From the NCBI RefSeq assembly GCF_025398315.1, contig NZ_JAODOQ010000001.1:434001-498000 (forward strand): 64,000 nucleotides of DNA, in the 5' to 3' direction. This DNA is from Shewanella phaeophyticola. GTDB taxonomy: Bacteria; Pseudomonadota; Gammaproteobacteria; Enterobacterales; Shewanellaceae. The notes beneath the pieces are model-generated. The model was not told where the DNA came from, searched no databases, and worked only from the letters and a program-made list of their open reading frames with translations. The position numbers and the translations under genes were made by a program. Shown piece by piece: positions 41,519 to 50,765 of the stretch. Each line of letters starts with the position of its first letter. The first letter of the stretch is position 1.

Positions 41519-42820
41519 TTACTTAATTTTTTTGTATTTTACCGGGCTGCTGGTTTTACCGACTTTAACACGGCGGCCATCCATGTTTTTCTCAGCAATC
41601 ATTTGGGCGCCAACGTTGTCGCTACGTTGCTGTTTTTTGGCAAAGCTACGGCGCTTTTCAATTTGCTTAAGCAACATTTCACGGCTACCGACTTCATAAC
41701 CCGCTACTGTGATGCGGCGGATTTGCTGGCCAATAAGCTTTTCAATGTCGGCTAACGTGCGTTCTTCTTCACGGCTGACAAATGAGATAGCAACACCGGT
41801 TTTTCCCGCGCGGCCAGTACGGCCAATACGGTGAACATAATCTTCGGCCAAAAAAGGTAAATCATAGTTAACTACGTATTCAAGACTTGGAATGTCAAGG
41901 CCACGTGCAGCCACTTCGGTGGCCACTAATACTCGGACTTTACCTTCAACAAACTCACGTAATGCGCGGCGACGACTGCCTTGGGCTTTCTCACCATGTA
42001 CGACACCCGACGGAATACCGTCTAGGTTTAGTTCTGCCACTAATTTATCAGCCGCATCGCGGGTCGCGGTAAAGACCAATACTTGTTGCCAGTTTTTAGT
42101 ACCAATCAGTTCAGACAGTAATTCACGCTTACGGCGTTGTTCAACTGGATAAATTACTTGACTAATGGTTGCCGCTGTTGTGTTTTGCTTATCTGCGGTA
42201 ATCACTTTAGGTTTATCTAGCATGTCGTTAGCCAGTTTTTTCACTTCGTTTGAGAAGGTGGCAGAAAACAACATGTTTTGACGTTTTTTATTTACCGCTT
42301 GCAAGATTTTCTTAATATCGGTACTAAAGCCCATGTCTAACATACGGTCTGCTTCATCAAGCACTAAAAAATCAACGTTAGACAAACTTAAGTTACAAGC
42401 CACAATATGCTCAAGTAAACGGCCTGGGGTGGCAACAATGACATCTGCACCGCGTTTCAACTTTTGCGATTGCGTGTCTATTTTTACCCCACCGTATATG
42501 GTTAATACGGTGAAGTTGAGGTGTTTGCTGTAAGCGCTAATGTTGTCTGCAACCTGTGCCGCAAGTTCGCGAGTAGGCGTAAGAATTAATGCGCGTGTGT
42601 TTGATGGTAATGTCTCTTTAGGCACTTCACACATTTTTTGTAAAATAGGTAAAGCAAACGCTGCGGTTTTTCCTGTACCGGTTTGCGCGCTGGCGAGTAC
42701 ATCTTCACCGCGACGAATGGCTGGGATCGCTTGCTTTTGAATTGGCGTCATAGATTGATAACCGCACTCAGCGATCGCGCGTAATATTTCTGGGGCGAAG
42801 CTAAAAGATTCGAATTTCAT
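41519..42820 (-). CDS. rhlE: DEAD-box ATP-dependent RNA helicase, RhlE-like
   Basis: 433 aa. All helicase motifs are present: the Q motif (Y-Q-S-M-T-P-I-Q), A-Q-T-G-T-G-K-T, P-T-R-E-L, T-P-G-R-L, V-L-D-E-A-D-R-M-L-D-M-G-F, S-A-T, V-A-T-E-V-A-A-R-G-L-D and H-R-I-G-R-T-G-R. The C-terminal tail is short and basic (K-K-Q-Q-R-S; G-K-T-S-S-P-V-K-Y-K-K-I-K), as in the RhlE group that acts on rRNA assembly and mRNA decay. The frame is intact. Paralogues are common in Shewanella, so the exact subfamily name is less certain than the function. Confidence 0.9.
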   Translation of the reverse strand: MKFESFSFAPEILRAIAECGYQSMTPIQKQAIPAIRRGEDVLASAQTGTGKTAAFALPILQKMCEVPKETLPSNTRALILTPTRELAAQVADNISAYSKHLNFTVLTIYGGVKIDTQSQKLKRGADVIVATPGRLLEHIVACNLSLSNVDFLVLDEADRMLDMGFSTDIKKILQAVNKKRQNMLFSATFSNEVKKLANDMLDKPKVITADKQNTTAATISQVIYPVEQRRKRELLSELIGTKNWQQVLVFTATRDAADKLVAELNLDGIPSGVVHGEKAQGSRRRALREFVEGKVRVLVATEVAARGLDIPSLEYVVNYDLPFLAEDYVHRIGRTGRAGKTGVAISFVSREEERTLADIEKLIGQQIRRITVAGYEVGSREMLLKQIEKRRSFAKKQQRSDNVGAQMIAEKNMDGRRVKVGKTSSPVKYKKIK

Positions 42821-43438
42821 GGTGCAGTTCCTGTATGTACATCAAAAAAAGCGATTTAGTTGCGTTAAGCTTACTAGCTGAACAAGGTAAATCTAGATAA
42901 TTTAGGTCGTTAACTTTACTCGATGGCTAAACTCATGCTTAACAATGTTGTTAACTTCTTAGGATAGTTGAAAAATGTTAAACTTGAGTGAGATTACCCG
43001 ATTTGAGCGCCATCGATAAGCGGCCGCGGAGTATAACAAACTTTTGTTTAAATCCTGAACTTTATCTGTGTTTAATCACAAGATATTTTGTTTGTTGGCG
43101 TGTTAAGCAAACAAACTAAGTAGCTTGGCTACATGCTTCTAATGTAGCGCGTATCGACTTGACCTATGCTATATACATCTTGTTTTTTTGTGCGGTAAAC
43201 GCCAATGAGGTAGTTATTATCTTTAGGTATAGCTTTACATCTGCGCGATTAGATTTAGCCTGTCTTGTCTGTGCTATCCTTCACAGCTTCTATTGTCATT
43301 GTTTGATCTTAATACAGTGTCAACCTATGCTTGACTTTGTACACACAAGGTGTCTGATTTTTAATAAATTGTTCCGTTATATTACGGCTTCAATGAATAT
43401 ACACCCATCCGAGTTCTCATTTCGCCACGAGTTAATTT
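42821..43438. other. Intergenic stretch without a recognised gene
   Basis: 618 bp between rhlE and the solute-binding-like gene, both transcribed away from it. It must hold both promoters. An open frame at 43159-43521 overlaps the next gene and has poor codon use, so it was not called. Confidence 0.6.
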
Positions 43439-44359
43439 ATGAACGCTGTAACGCGATTTTGCATATCAATGAGCCTGCTGTTACTCGGGGCTTTTGCATT
43501 GAATCCAACGTGCCAATCTAATGATGAGTTTATCATAAATCGTTCAGAATCAGAGCTAGATAATCGCTATCAATACCCCTATGACTTATTAACCTTGGTG
43601 ATAGAAGCCACCACAATGGATTTTGGCGAGGGTAGCTTGTTGATGACAGATTTGCACATGAGCCGAAACCGTATTTTTAGATCTCTAAAAGAAGGTGACG
43701 GCATTAATGTGATCGCTGAGGCCTCTAAAGTGAGTTGGAATGAAGAGCTTATTCCGATAAAAATTCCTATTCGTAAAGGTATTCAAGGTTTTAGGGTATT
43801 TATTGTTAAGCAAGAAAACGCCACTGTACTTGCCAACATTACGAGTCTACCTCAGTTCGTATCGCTTAAAACCGGCTCCGGTAGTCAATGGTCGACCAAA
43901 GTGGCTATGCAACAAGCGGGATTTGATGTTGTTGAAAGCACACTTTACGACAATTTGTTTAACATGCTATCCAAAGGACGTTTCGTCACATTTGGACGAG
44001 GGGTTAATGAAGTCTTTCAAGAAGTGTCGCAGTTTCATCAGCAGTACCCCGAGTTAATGGTTGATGAGCACCTTTTGTTGCATATCCCATTAGCAACTTA
44101 TTTTTACGTCTCACCTAACCAACCACGACTTGCGAGACGAATTGAAGTTGGCCTGCAACGAATCATCGAAAATGGTCAATTTGATCAGTTATTCTATCAG
44201 CGCCATTGTGAGTTTTTACTCGAGGCTAAATTGAATAACAGATTAGTTTTTAAGATAGATAACCCCTATATTTCAGAAACTGACATCTCTTCAGTTGGCA
44301 ATGATTTTTTACTTAACCCCAAAGATGACTTTGACACCTTGTGCAAACAGTATCGTTAA
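43439..44359 (+). CDS. Periplasmic solute-binding-like protein (type 2 periplasmic fold), unknown ligand
   Basis: 306 aa with a signal peptide (about residues 1-21, ending F-A-L-N). The rest resembles the extracellular solute-binding family 3 fold: an N-terminal lobe, a hinge near S-L-K-T-G-S-G-S-Q-W-S-T, and a second lobe ending in a repeated A-R-R-I-E-V-G-L-Q-R-I-I-E-N-G-Q-F-D pattern. Identity to well-known transporters looks low and no permease genes adjoin it. Such orphan proteins are often sensor domains or chemoreceptor partners. It lies 184 bp before the LysR gene. Confidence 0.65.
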   Translation: MNAVTRFCISMSLLLLGAFALNPTCQSNDEFIINRSESELDNRYQYPYDLLTLVIEATTMDFGEGSLLMTDLHMSRNRIFRSLKEGDGINVIAEASKVSWNEELIPIKIPIRKGIQGFRVFIVKQENATVLANITSLPQFVSLKTGSGSQWSTKVAMQQAGFDVVESTLYDNLFNMLSKGRFVTFGRGVNEVFQEVSQFHQQYPELMVDEHLLLHIPLATYFYVSPNQPRLARRIEVGLQRIIENGQFDQLFYQRHCEFLLEAKLNNRLVFKIDNPYISETDISSVGNDFLLNPKDDFDTLCKQYR

Positions 44360-44543
44360 GTCAGCTTATTGAATGAAGGTAAGCCGATGGCCATTTCAAG
44401 GCGGCTTAAAATGTTCTTTGCCGTCAGTGTCTATATGGGGCGGTGCTGTAAATCATTTCCACCGACAGTCCGCATGATATTTTTCGTGCTATTTCAATGC
44501 TAGAATCGGGATCAGTATTTACGCCGCTAGATTGTTAACACCC

Positions 44544-45458
44544 ATGAATATAAACCAACTTGATCTTAATCTTCTGATCATTTTAAAACAGTTACTCGAA
44601 GAAAAACATGTCAGTAATACCGCATTGACGTTAGGTATCAGCCAACCGTCGATTAGTCGGTCTTTGGCAAAGTTGCGAGTGATTTTTGATGATCCGCTGT
44701 TAATTAGAATGTCAGGTGGTTATGAGTTGACCCCCAAGGCTGAGTCAATTTATCACGACTTAAATAGCATTTTAAGTAACGTTGAACTGCTAGTGAACAA
44801 GCAAGACTTTGATCCTCTAACTTGTGAGGCCACAATTAAAGTGTTTGGCTTACCACCGCAAATGAATCTATTAGTAAAAGCTATCATTAGGGCGTTTAGA
44901 CGTGAAGCACCTAATATGACACTTGATATCGATACCAGCCCGAAACCACAATTTGCCGATTTATTAAAAGGTGATGTGCATTTTGTGGTAACAGGGCATC
45001 AACCATCGGTTGCAGAAGATAAACTGTATCGAATCCCTTTATTTGAAAGGGAGTTTGTTTTATTGATGTCGAAAACCCATCATCTTGCCAACACACAGTT
45101 AACGACTTCGTTGCTGAGCCAGTGTCATTTTGGACAAATTTCAGTTCAAGGTGAAAAATCGTTATCGATTGCTCCATGTTTTGAAGCCCTTGGATTTGAC
45201 AATATTTCCACGCCAATACGCCTAAAAAACTTTGACAATATCGGCACTATTACAGAACACAGCGATGTGATTTTTTATGTGCCTAACCATTTTGCTGATG
45301 AGTTATGTCAACATTACCCACTCATATCACGTTCCGCACCCAACGAGCTTAAAATCAACCAATCACAGGTTTGCTTATATTGGCATCAACGCTATCACAA
45401 CGACCCTGTATGCAAATGGTTTAGGAGCTTGATAAATGAACAGTTATTCAATAATTAA
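44544..45458 (+). CDS. LysR-family transcriptional regulator
   Basis: 304 aa from M-N-I-N-Q-L-D-L-N-L-L (start at 44544; an in-frame codon four residues earlier has no advantage). The winged helix (residues 1-65) has H-V-S-N-T-A-L-T-L-G-I-S-Q-P-S-I-S-R-S-L-A-K-L, and a NodD/LeuO-like effector domain follows. It lies directly upstream of a Fur-box TonB receptor gene, in the same orientation, with 100 bp between them. It may regulate that receptor or the upstream gene. The inducer is unknown. Confidence 0.9.
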   Translation: MNINQLDLNLLIILKQLLEEKHVSNTALTLGISQPSISRSLAKLRVIFDDPLLIRMSGGYELTPKAESIYHDLNSILSNVELLVNKQDFDPLTCEATIKVFGLPPQMNLLVKAIIRAFRREAPNMTLDIDTSPKPQFADLLKGDVHFVVTGHQPSVAEDKLYRIPLFEREFVLLMSKTHHLANTQLTTSLLSQCHFGQISVQGEKSLSIAPCFEALGFDNISTPIRLKNFDNIGTITEHSDVIFYVPNHFADELCQHYPLISRSAPNELKINQSQVCLYWHQRYHNDPVCKWFRSLINEQLFNN

Positions 45459-45520
45459 ATAGTTGTTATACAACTAGGGTATTCATTGTTACTTGCATAA
45501 CACCCCAACGATAAGTCTAA

Positions 45521-45535
45521 TGGTAACCATTCTCA
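45521..45535. promoter_or_regulatory. Fur box upstream of the TonB receptor
   Basis: TGGTAACCATTCTCA matches the 7-1-7 Fur core TGATAATNATTATCA at 11 of 14 fixed positions. It starts 38 bp before the receptor start codon and would repress under iron-replete conditions. Confidence 0.65.
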
Positions 45536-45558
45536 TTTAGATTGGTGTTGTTAAACTA

Positions 45559-47517
45559 ATGATCTCGACTTATTCTTCTCCTTTGGCACGAACTCATGTA
45601 GCCATCGTCATCAGTACCTTGTTAACCGGGTTTTCTTTTAATGCTACTGCTGCCGATACCACAGACAAAATAGAAAAAATTGAAGTGTGGGGCACCACGA
45701 TTACTAATGGCTCTTTATTACAAGATGACATTGAAAAAAGACAAGCAGACCACTTAAGTGACTTATTACGCGACCAAGCTGGTATTGATGTGGGCGGCTC
45801 GCACTCTATGGTGCAAGGTATCAACATCCGCGGCGTCGATGAATTAGATTTAAACATCACCGTTGATGGCGTTACTCAAAACAACAACATGTTTCACCAT
45901 TCAGGAAACTTGTTAATCAATGCGGATATTTTAAAAGCGGTTGATATCAATGTGGGGACAAACTCTGTACTCACAGGTGGACTATCTGGTGGTGTGGCGT
46001 TTGAAACCAAAGATGCCGCCGATTTACTTGACCCACAACAAGATTTTGGTGCCCGTGTACATGCTGATTATTCAACTAATGACTCTGTTGGTGGCTCTGC
46101 GACGGTTTACGCTCAGCTTACTGACAGTATTGATGCCTTAGGTTATCTGACATATACCGACCGCCATAATTTTGATGATGGTGATGGAAATGAAGTTCAA
46201 GGTAACGAAGGGGAAATCACTAACGGTATAGTCAAGCTGGGTTGGGATGTCGATGACAATAGCCGCTTTGAATTGTCTTACGACAAATACACTGATCAAG
46301 GTGATTATTACATCAAAACTAACTTCGGCAGTAACTATAACGAAAACAACCAATTAGAAACACAGGAAATTGAATATACCCGTACCACAGTATCATTAGC
46401 CTATGAACTTGATCTCGGTGACATGTTAAACCTACGCACCAGCCTATATCAAAATGAACTTAGCTATATGCCAACAGATACTGAAGGGCAGTCTACACAT
46501 ACTGGTTATACCGTGCTGGCTGAATCGGTTGTTCAGGGCAATGTTGTTCACACCCTGCGTTATGGCGCGGAAGGTTACGAGCAGACATCAAAACTGATTG
46601 AGCAAGGTATTACCAGCAACGAAGAAACCGCAGACTCTCATGCCATTTATCTTGAAGATGAAATTGCAGTAACCAATAAATTGTCGGTCACCCCAGGTAT
46701 TCGATATAACCACTACAAAGCGGATATGTTCTCGCCGGGCACGGGGGATTCTCTTGATAAAACCTGGACCGACTTCACTTTTGGTCTGGCTACAAAATAC
46801 TTAGTTAACGATCAATGGACCGTGACTGCCGGAGCCACTGAATTATTTAAAGGCTCTGGTCTACGTGAAACATACACCGATTACGACACTACCTTTGATC
46901 AAGATTTAAAAGCCGAAACGGGTGTCAACTATACGGTTGGCGCAGCGTATCAACAATATAATGTGTTCGGACTAGACCGCATCGGTTTCTCTGTTGATGT
47001 GTTTAGAACTGAAATCAACGATTACATTGATAATTGGTCAGTGGGCAAAGGCAATCCTGTCGGTGAATATGTCAACTCTGGTGATTATGTCATTAAAGGT
47101 GTTGAATCAACGTTAACCATGCGCAAAGATGATTTAAATGCGCGTCTAACCTACTCAAGTTCAAACTCTGAAAGCCAAGAAACCGGTGAGGTATTGCGCT
47201 ACGAAGTGGGTGATAGCTTGTCACTTGGGCTTGCTTATGAATTCACCGAATACGACGTTAATGTCAACTGGACAACCTTGGTAACCTTAAGTGATGATGT
47301 GGTGTACGGCGGCGCTGACATTAATAAAAAGGGTTTCGACGTGCACAACATTAGTGCACAGTGGCTTCCTGCTAGCGCACCAGATTTAACCTTAACTTTT
47401 GGTATCGAAAACTTGTTGGATGAGCAATATTACTCACATGCTTCATACACCAGTGATACGGTTCAAGATTATGAGTCAGGTCGTAATTTTAAAATTAGTG
47501 CCTCTTATATTTTCTAG
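45559..47517 (+). CDS. TonB-dependent receptor, probably iron-regulated siderophore/haem uptake
   Basis: 652 aa, intact. It has a signal peptide ending N-A-T-A-A-D, then I-E-V-W-G-T-T (TonB-box-like region). In the plug, I-N-I-R-G-V-D-E-L-D-L-N-I-T-V-D-G-V-T-Q and N-V-L-T-G-G-L-S-G-G-V-A-F-E-T are seen (the first residues differ slightly by copy). The barrel ends R-N-F-K-I-S-A-S-Y-I-F with terminal Phe. The N-N-N-M-F-H-H-S-G segment in the plug is histidine-containing. Outer-membrane, TonB-driven import; the Fur box upstream suggests iron. The stop codon TAG is also the first three bases of a MITE-like repeat. Confidence 0.9.
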   Translation: MISTYSSPLARTHVAIVISTLLTGFSFNATAADTTDKIEKIEVWGTTITNGSLLQDDIEKRQADHLSDLLRDQAGIDVGGSHSMVQGINIRGVDELDLNITVDGVTQNNNMFHHSGNLLINADILKAVDINVGTNSVLTGGLSGGVAFETKDAADLLDPQQDFGARVHADYSTNDSVGGSATVYAQLTDSIDALGYLTYTDRHNFDDGDGNEVQGNEGEITNGIVKLGWDVDDNSRFELSYDKYTDQGDYYIKTNFGSNYNENNQLETQEIEYTRTTVSLAYELDLGDMLNLRTSLYQNELSYMPTDTEGQSTHTGYTVLAESVVQGNVVHTLRYGAEGYEQTSKLIEQGITSNEETADSHAIYLEDEIAVTNKLSVTPGIRYNHYKADMFSPGTGDSLDKTWTDFTFGLATKYLVNDQWTVTAGATELFKGSGLRETYTDYDTTFDQDLKAETGVNYTVGAAYQQYNVFGLDRIGFSVDVFRTEINDYIDNWSVGKGNPVGEYVNSGDYVIKGVESTLTMRKDDLNARLTYSSSNSESQETGEVLRYEVGDSLSLGLAYEFTEYDVNVNWTTLVTLSDDVVYGGADINKKGFDVHNISAQWLPASAPDLTLTFGIENLLDEQYYSHASYTSDTVQDYESGRNFKISASYIF

Positions 47518-47809
47518 GGTCTGTTGATCTTTGCTGTTTGAATTTTGTTCGAGTTAAAAACGTTTTAATCGAGGCGAATGGATTGATGCCTAGTCATCTA
47601 AGCAACTCTTTATTTGCGAAGAATCATTCAACAAAGAGTAAAACGTTTTTAGCCGAACCTTTCAGGCAGCGTTTGTTGGCCATTTTTACTGCGTTATCGA
47701 CTTTTTATGTAGAATAACTACACCTCAAAGTCTCTGCCGCGCAGTTATATATGTGAGTAAAGACCAACAATTCGCTGCAAAAACAATCTTGAAAGATCAA
47801 CCGACCCTA
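47515..47809. mobile_element. MITE-like element, copy 1
   Basis: About 295 bp flanked by inverted 18-mers: TAGGGTCTGTTGATCTTT at the left and AAAGATCAACCGACCCTA at the right (one mismatch). Both ends begin or end with TA, as in elements using TA targets (IS630/Tc1-mariner type). It has no coding capacity. A copy in opposite orientation lies at 59558-59824. Internal sequence is shared over nearly the whole length, apart from small indels. Its left end overlaps the TonB receptor stop codon. Confidence 0.8.
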
Positions 47810-47922
47810 GCTAAAACCGTCGCTAATGGCAGCAAATTTACGTCTTCTCTAGGTGAGTTTATTTGCTGTCTAATGTGCTCTCAACATCAATAAATATAAG
47901 TGATTTAAAGGTTATAAAAATC

Positions 47923-48387
47923 ATGTCCGATTGGAAACAAAACCTGCAGAAAACCCGTTATGTAATGGATGCGCTGTTACTGGTAAGTTTTATGCTTGTG
48001 TCAGCCCCTCAGGCTACCGGTGTGCCGTTGCATGAATGGTTAAGCTTGTTGTTTATTGTGCCATTTGCAATCCACTTGTTATTGCACTGGGATTGGATAA
48101 CCCACAGTTTTAAGCGATTATTTTCAAAAATATCCGCTAAAGAACGCTTTAACACGGTGTGGAATTACCTACTTTACTTAATGATGCTACTCGCGACTAT
48201 TAGTGGGTTTCTGGTGTCGGTAGCCCTGTTACCTACACTGCAAATCGACATTAATATTCAAGACTTTTGGTCTAAAATCCACCATGACTCTGCAACACTA
48301 ATTATGCCAATGATTGGCATTCACCTCGCGTTACATTGGAACTGGATGGTGCAATTGACTAAACGCATGGTAGGCAAAAAGGCATAA
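47923..48387 (+). CDS. DUF4405 membrane protein, probable b-type cytochrome-like
   Basis: 154 aa from M-S-D-W-K-Q-N-L-Q-K-T-R (ATG at 47923). It has four membrane segments. Histidines cluster at 37, 51, 55 and 61, and again at 120-121, 134 and 138, on facing helices, as in haem-binding DUF4405 proteins. These are often found near flavinylated or iron-reduction systems. It lies 405 bp after the receptor stop, beyond the MITE copy, and 2 bp before the next gene. A role in electron transfer for reductive iron release is inferred from the neighbours. Confidence 0.75.
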   Translation: MSDWKQNLQKTRYVMDALLLVSFMLVSAPQATGVPLHEWLSLLFIVPFAIHLLLHWDWITHSFKRLFSKISAKERFNTVWNYLLYLMMLLATISGFLVSVALLPTLQIDINIQDFWSKIHHDSATLIMPMIGIHLALHWNWMVQLTKRMVGKKA

Positions 48388-48389
48388 CG

Positions 48390-48668
48390 ATGAAATACTT
48401 ACAATATCAATGGAAGCCACGTTTATGTTATGTGTTAGCCATCTCTATTTTCGTGAGCATCTTGCTGGTATCACTAGAGTGGACAAGTTGGGCTGAGCAA
48501 ATAAATGCCCAGGGATATTCCCATGGCGATGGGGAAGGTAAAAGTAAAATGCCCTCCATATTGATGTACATATTGCCTTTTGTTAAAGAGTTGATTTTAA
48601 TTGGCGTGCCCATGTTAATTACGGTCGGCATAGCAAAATTAATCGGGCGTTTTAGCAAGCGAAAATAG
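48390..48668 (+). CDS. Small two-helix membrane protein of unknown function
   Basis: 92 aa. TM1 is about 12-31 and TM2 about 57-84. They are joined by a periplasmic or loop segment Y-S-H-G-D-G-E-G-K-S-K-M with one His and several acidic residues. The C-terminus is basic (G-R-F-S-K-R-K). Its start is 2 bp after the DUF4405 stop, so the pair is almost certainly co-transcribed and may form one complex. I do not recognise a family. Confidence 0.7.
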   Translation: MKYLQYQWKPRLCYVLAISIFVSILLVSLEWTSWAEQINAQGYSHGDGEGKSKMPSILMYILPFVKELILIGVPMLITVGIAKLIGRFSKRK

Positions 48669-48670
48669 TT

Positions 48671-48706
48671 ATTATTGCCGATATAATCATATTCGGCAGC
48701 AATAGC
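48671..48706. terminator. Hairpin after the small membrane protein gene
   Basis: ATTGCCGA ... TCGGCAGCAAT imperfect stem directly after the stop, without a strong T-run. It is probably a weak terminator. Confidence 0.45.
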
Positions 48707-48735
48707 TTATTACCTTCATTTATCCGGGTTCGCTC

Positions 48736-48762
48736 AGCATTAGCTCATACCAAGCTAATGCT
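48736..48762. repeat. 10-bp perfect inverted repeat
   Basis: AGCATTAGCT, 7-nt loop, AGCTAATGCT. It lies between the small membrane protein gene and the lipoprotein gene; its role is unknown. Confidence 0.5.
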
Positions 48763-48823
48763 GTTAACTGGGTACAGTGTGTAAAAGTTCCATTTCAAGG
48801 CCGAGTGACAAATAATCAATGTC

Positions 48824-48851
48824 ATTGAGTTAACACTCAATTAATGAGTGT
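48824..48851. promoter_or_regulatory. Interleaved palindromes upstream of the DUF1566 lipoprotein
   Basis: ATTGAGT-TAAC-ACTCAAT overlaps ACACTCA-ATTAA-TGAGTGT, so three arms of one 7-mer alternate in direction. This could be a multi-site operator 220 bp before the start at 49070. The rest of 48669-49069 shows no gene. Confidence 0.4.
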
Positions 48852-49069
48852 CGACTTTTTGTCTTTTATCCCCCATCCCCCATATTTCGACTCGCATCAA
48901 AGCCTTGTTCAAACAGGTTTTGTTTAAATTGTGTGAACTAGATTCAGCTTTGTATTTTTAGTTACCTCACCAACCGTCTTTACATAATTTTTGCACATTT
49001 TCTGCACTTTGAAACTGTATTGTAAATGGCAGTGATACAGTGTTTAACATACAGTGCAGAGGATTATAA

Positions 49070-50539
49070 ATGAACAAATATACCCATTTAGCCATGGTCA
49101 GTTCTATCATGTTGGGTTTAATTATTGCAGGTTGCGACAGTTCATCATCAGATGATGTTACCGACACAGTCGAAGTGACCGAAACTGTAGACACCACCGA
49201 CGATGATACGGCAACAGACAATAGCTATTCTTATGCCATTGCAGATTCTGCCCAAAGCATTTGTTATGACAACAATATTGAATTAGCTTGCCCGGCATCG
49301 TCATTAGAAGATTTTTATGGCCAAGATGCTCAAACTCTCAATGGCAGCGAGCAAAGTTACACCACCAATGTAACCGATGATGGTGACATTACGGTCACCG
49401 ATAATGTCACGGGCATTATCTGGACTCCAAAGCCCAGAAATGAACGATGATGGTGAAATCACCAGTGATGACAAAATGTCTTCTGATGATGCGGTAACAT
49501 ATTGTAATAACCTAGATTATGCAGGCCAAACTGATTGGCAGCTTCCTAATATTAAACAGCTTTATTCTTTGATGAACTTTCAAGGAACCGATCCTACTTC
49601 TGATGATTTGACTTATCTACAACCCTTTATTGATTGGGATTATTTTGATTTTGCCTACGGTAGCACCGAGAATGAGCGGATTATCGATTCTCAATATGCG
49701 ACGACTTCAAAGTTCTACAATGGCCAAGGTACTGAAATGATGTTCGGGGTGAACTTTGCCGATGGTCGTATTAAGGGTTATACCGAAGCGTTCTATAATG
49801 GCGATAAAACTTACTTTGTGATGTGCATGCGCGGCAATACCGATTATGCAACTAATGACTTTATCGATAATGGCGACCATACCGTAACCGATAATGCAAC
49901 CAACTTAATGTGGGCGCAATCTGACAGTGGTGCAGATTATGATGAAACGGAAGGCACTTTGACAGAGTCCACAGGCTTTGATTACACCAAGCTTGATTGG
50001 ACTGATGCCGACGGCAATGGTTTAATCATTGCTGACGACACTGATTTAGCCGGTGCAATGTTATGGCAAGATGCCTTTACCTATGTAACAACCATGAATG
50101 AAGCCAATTATTTAGGCTACAGTGATTGGCGTTTACCTAACGTAAAAGAGTTACATAGCCTGGTTGAATATACCGAAGAGCTCGCCGATACCGACTATGC
50201 GGTCATCGACGATGTATTTAACATTACAACGATTACCGACGAGAATGGTGAGGCAGATTATGGTCTGTATTGGAGCAGTACAACCCATGCTACTGATGGC
50301 GTTGATTCTGATGATACGGATTTAAATACAACCTATGGTAATGCCGCCTCTTATGTTGCTTTTGGTAAAGCCCTTGGCTACGACAGTGATGTCGGACGCT
50401 GGGTCGACGTTCATGGTGCAGGTGCACAGCGAAGCGATCCAAAAACATGGGACGGTGAAGATTACTCTGGTGGCTCTGGCCACAATACGACAGCGTACGT
50501 ATTTACAACTATGTTCGTTTAGTGCGTGATGTAAACTAA
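49070..50539 (+). CDS. DUF1566 lipoprotein with two repeats (two frame breaks)
   Basis: About 489 aa when joined. The lipobox is L-I-I-A-G-C (cysteine at residue 22), with an acidic Ser/Thr/Asp linker after it. Two DUF1566 modules follow, each with W-Q/R-L-P-N-I/V-K-E/Q-L and a Y-W-S-S/F-A-Y-G segment; the fold is related to fibrobacter/Fib_succ_major-type lectin-like domains. The first slip, at 49422-49428 (GGACTCC for GGACCC), gives the wrong end T-P-K-P-R-N-E-R. The second, near 50485, hides the normal tail R-I-Y-N-Y-V-R-L-V-R-D-V-N. With it the stop is at 50537-50539. The function is unknown; surface or periplasmic lipoprotein. Confidence 0.85.
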
Positions 50540-50560
50540 TTATCGACATAAAATAACTTA

Positions 50561-50587
50561 AACGCAGGCTTCAGCAGCCTGCGTTTT
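50561..50587 (+). terminator. Terminator of the DUF1566 lipoprotein gene
   Basis: AACGCAGGCT, TCAGC loop, AGCCTGCGTTTTTT, 22 bp past the restored stop. Confidence 0.85.
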
Positions 50588-50699
50588 TTGAACTACTTAG
50601 GCGCTGCTGAGCATTTCTTTAACTTCACCAAAGTAGATACCCACAAGTATTGTTGGGTCAGCAGTAAGTTTTTATTTCATTATTTATAGCGACAAACCA

Positions 50700-50736
50700 A
50701 AAAGGCTTAGGGGGATTGAATCGCCCTAAGCCTTTT
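50700..50736. terminator. Terminator of the Xaa-Pro aminopeptidase gene
   Basis: AAAAGGCTTAGGG / CCCTAAGCCTTTT, 13-bp stem, 30 bp past the aminopeptidase stop on the minus strand. Confidence 0.85.
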
Positions 50737-50765
50737 ATCATCACGTGTGCTTGAAATGCTAGCGC

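Noticed and set aside
43159..43521. Open frame overlapping the start of the solute-binding-like gene
   Set aside because: Poor codon use, no ribosome binding site and overlap with a better-supported signal-peptide gene.
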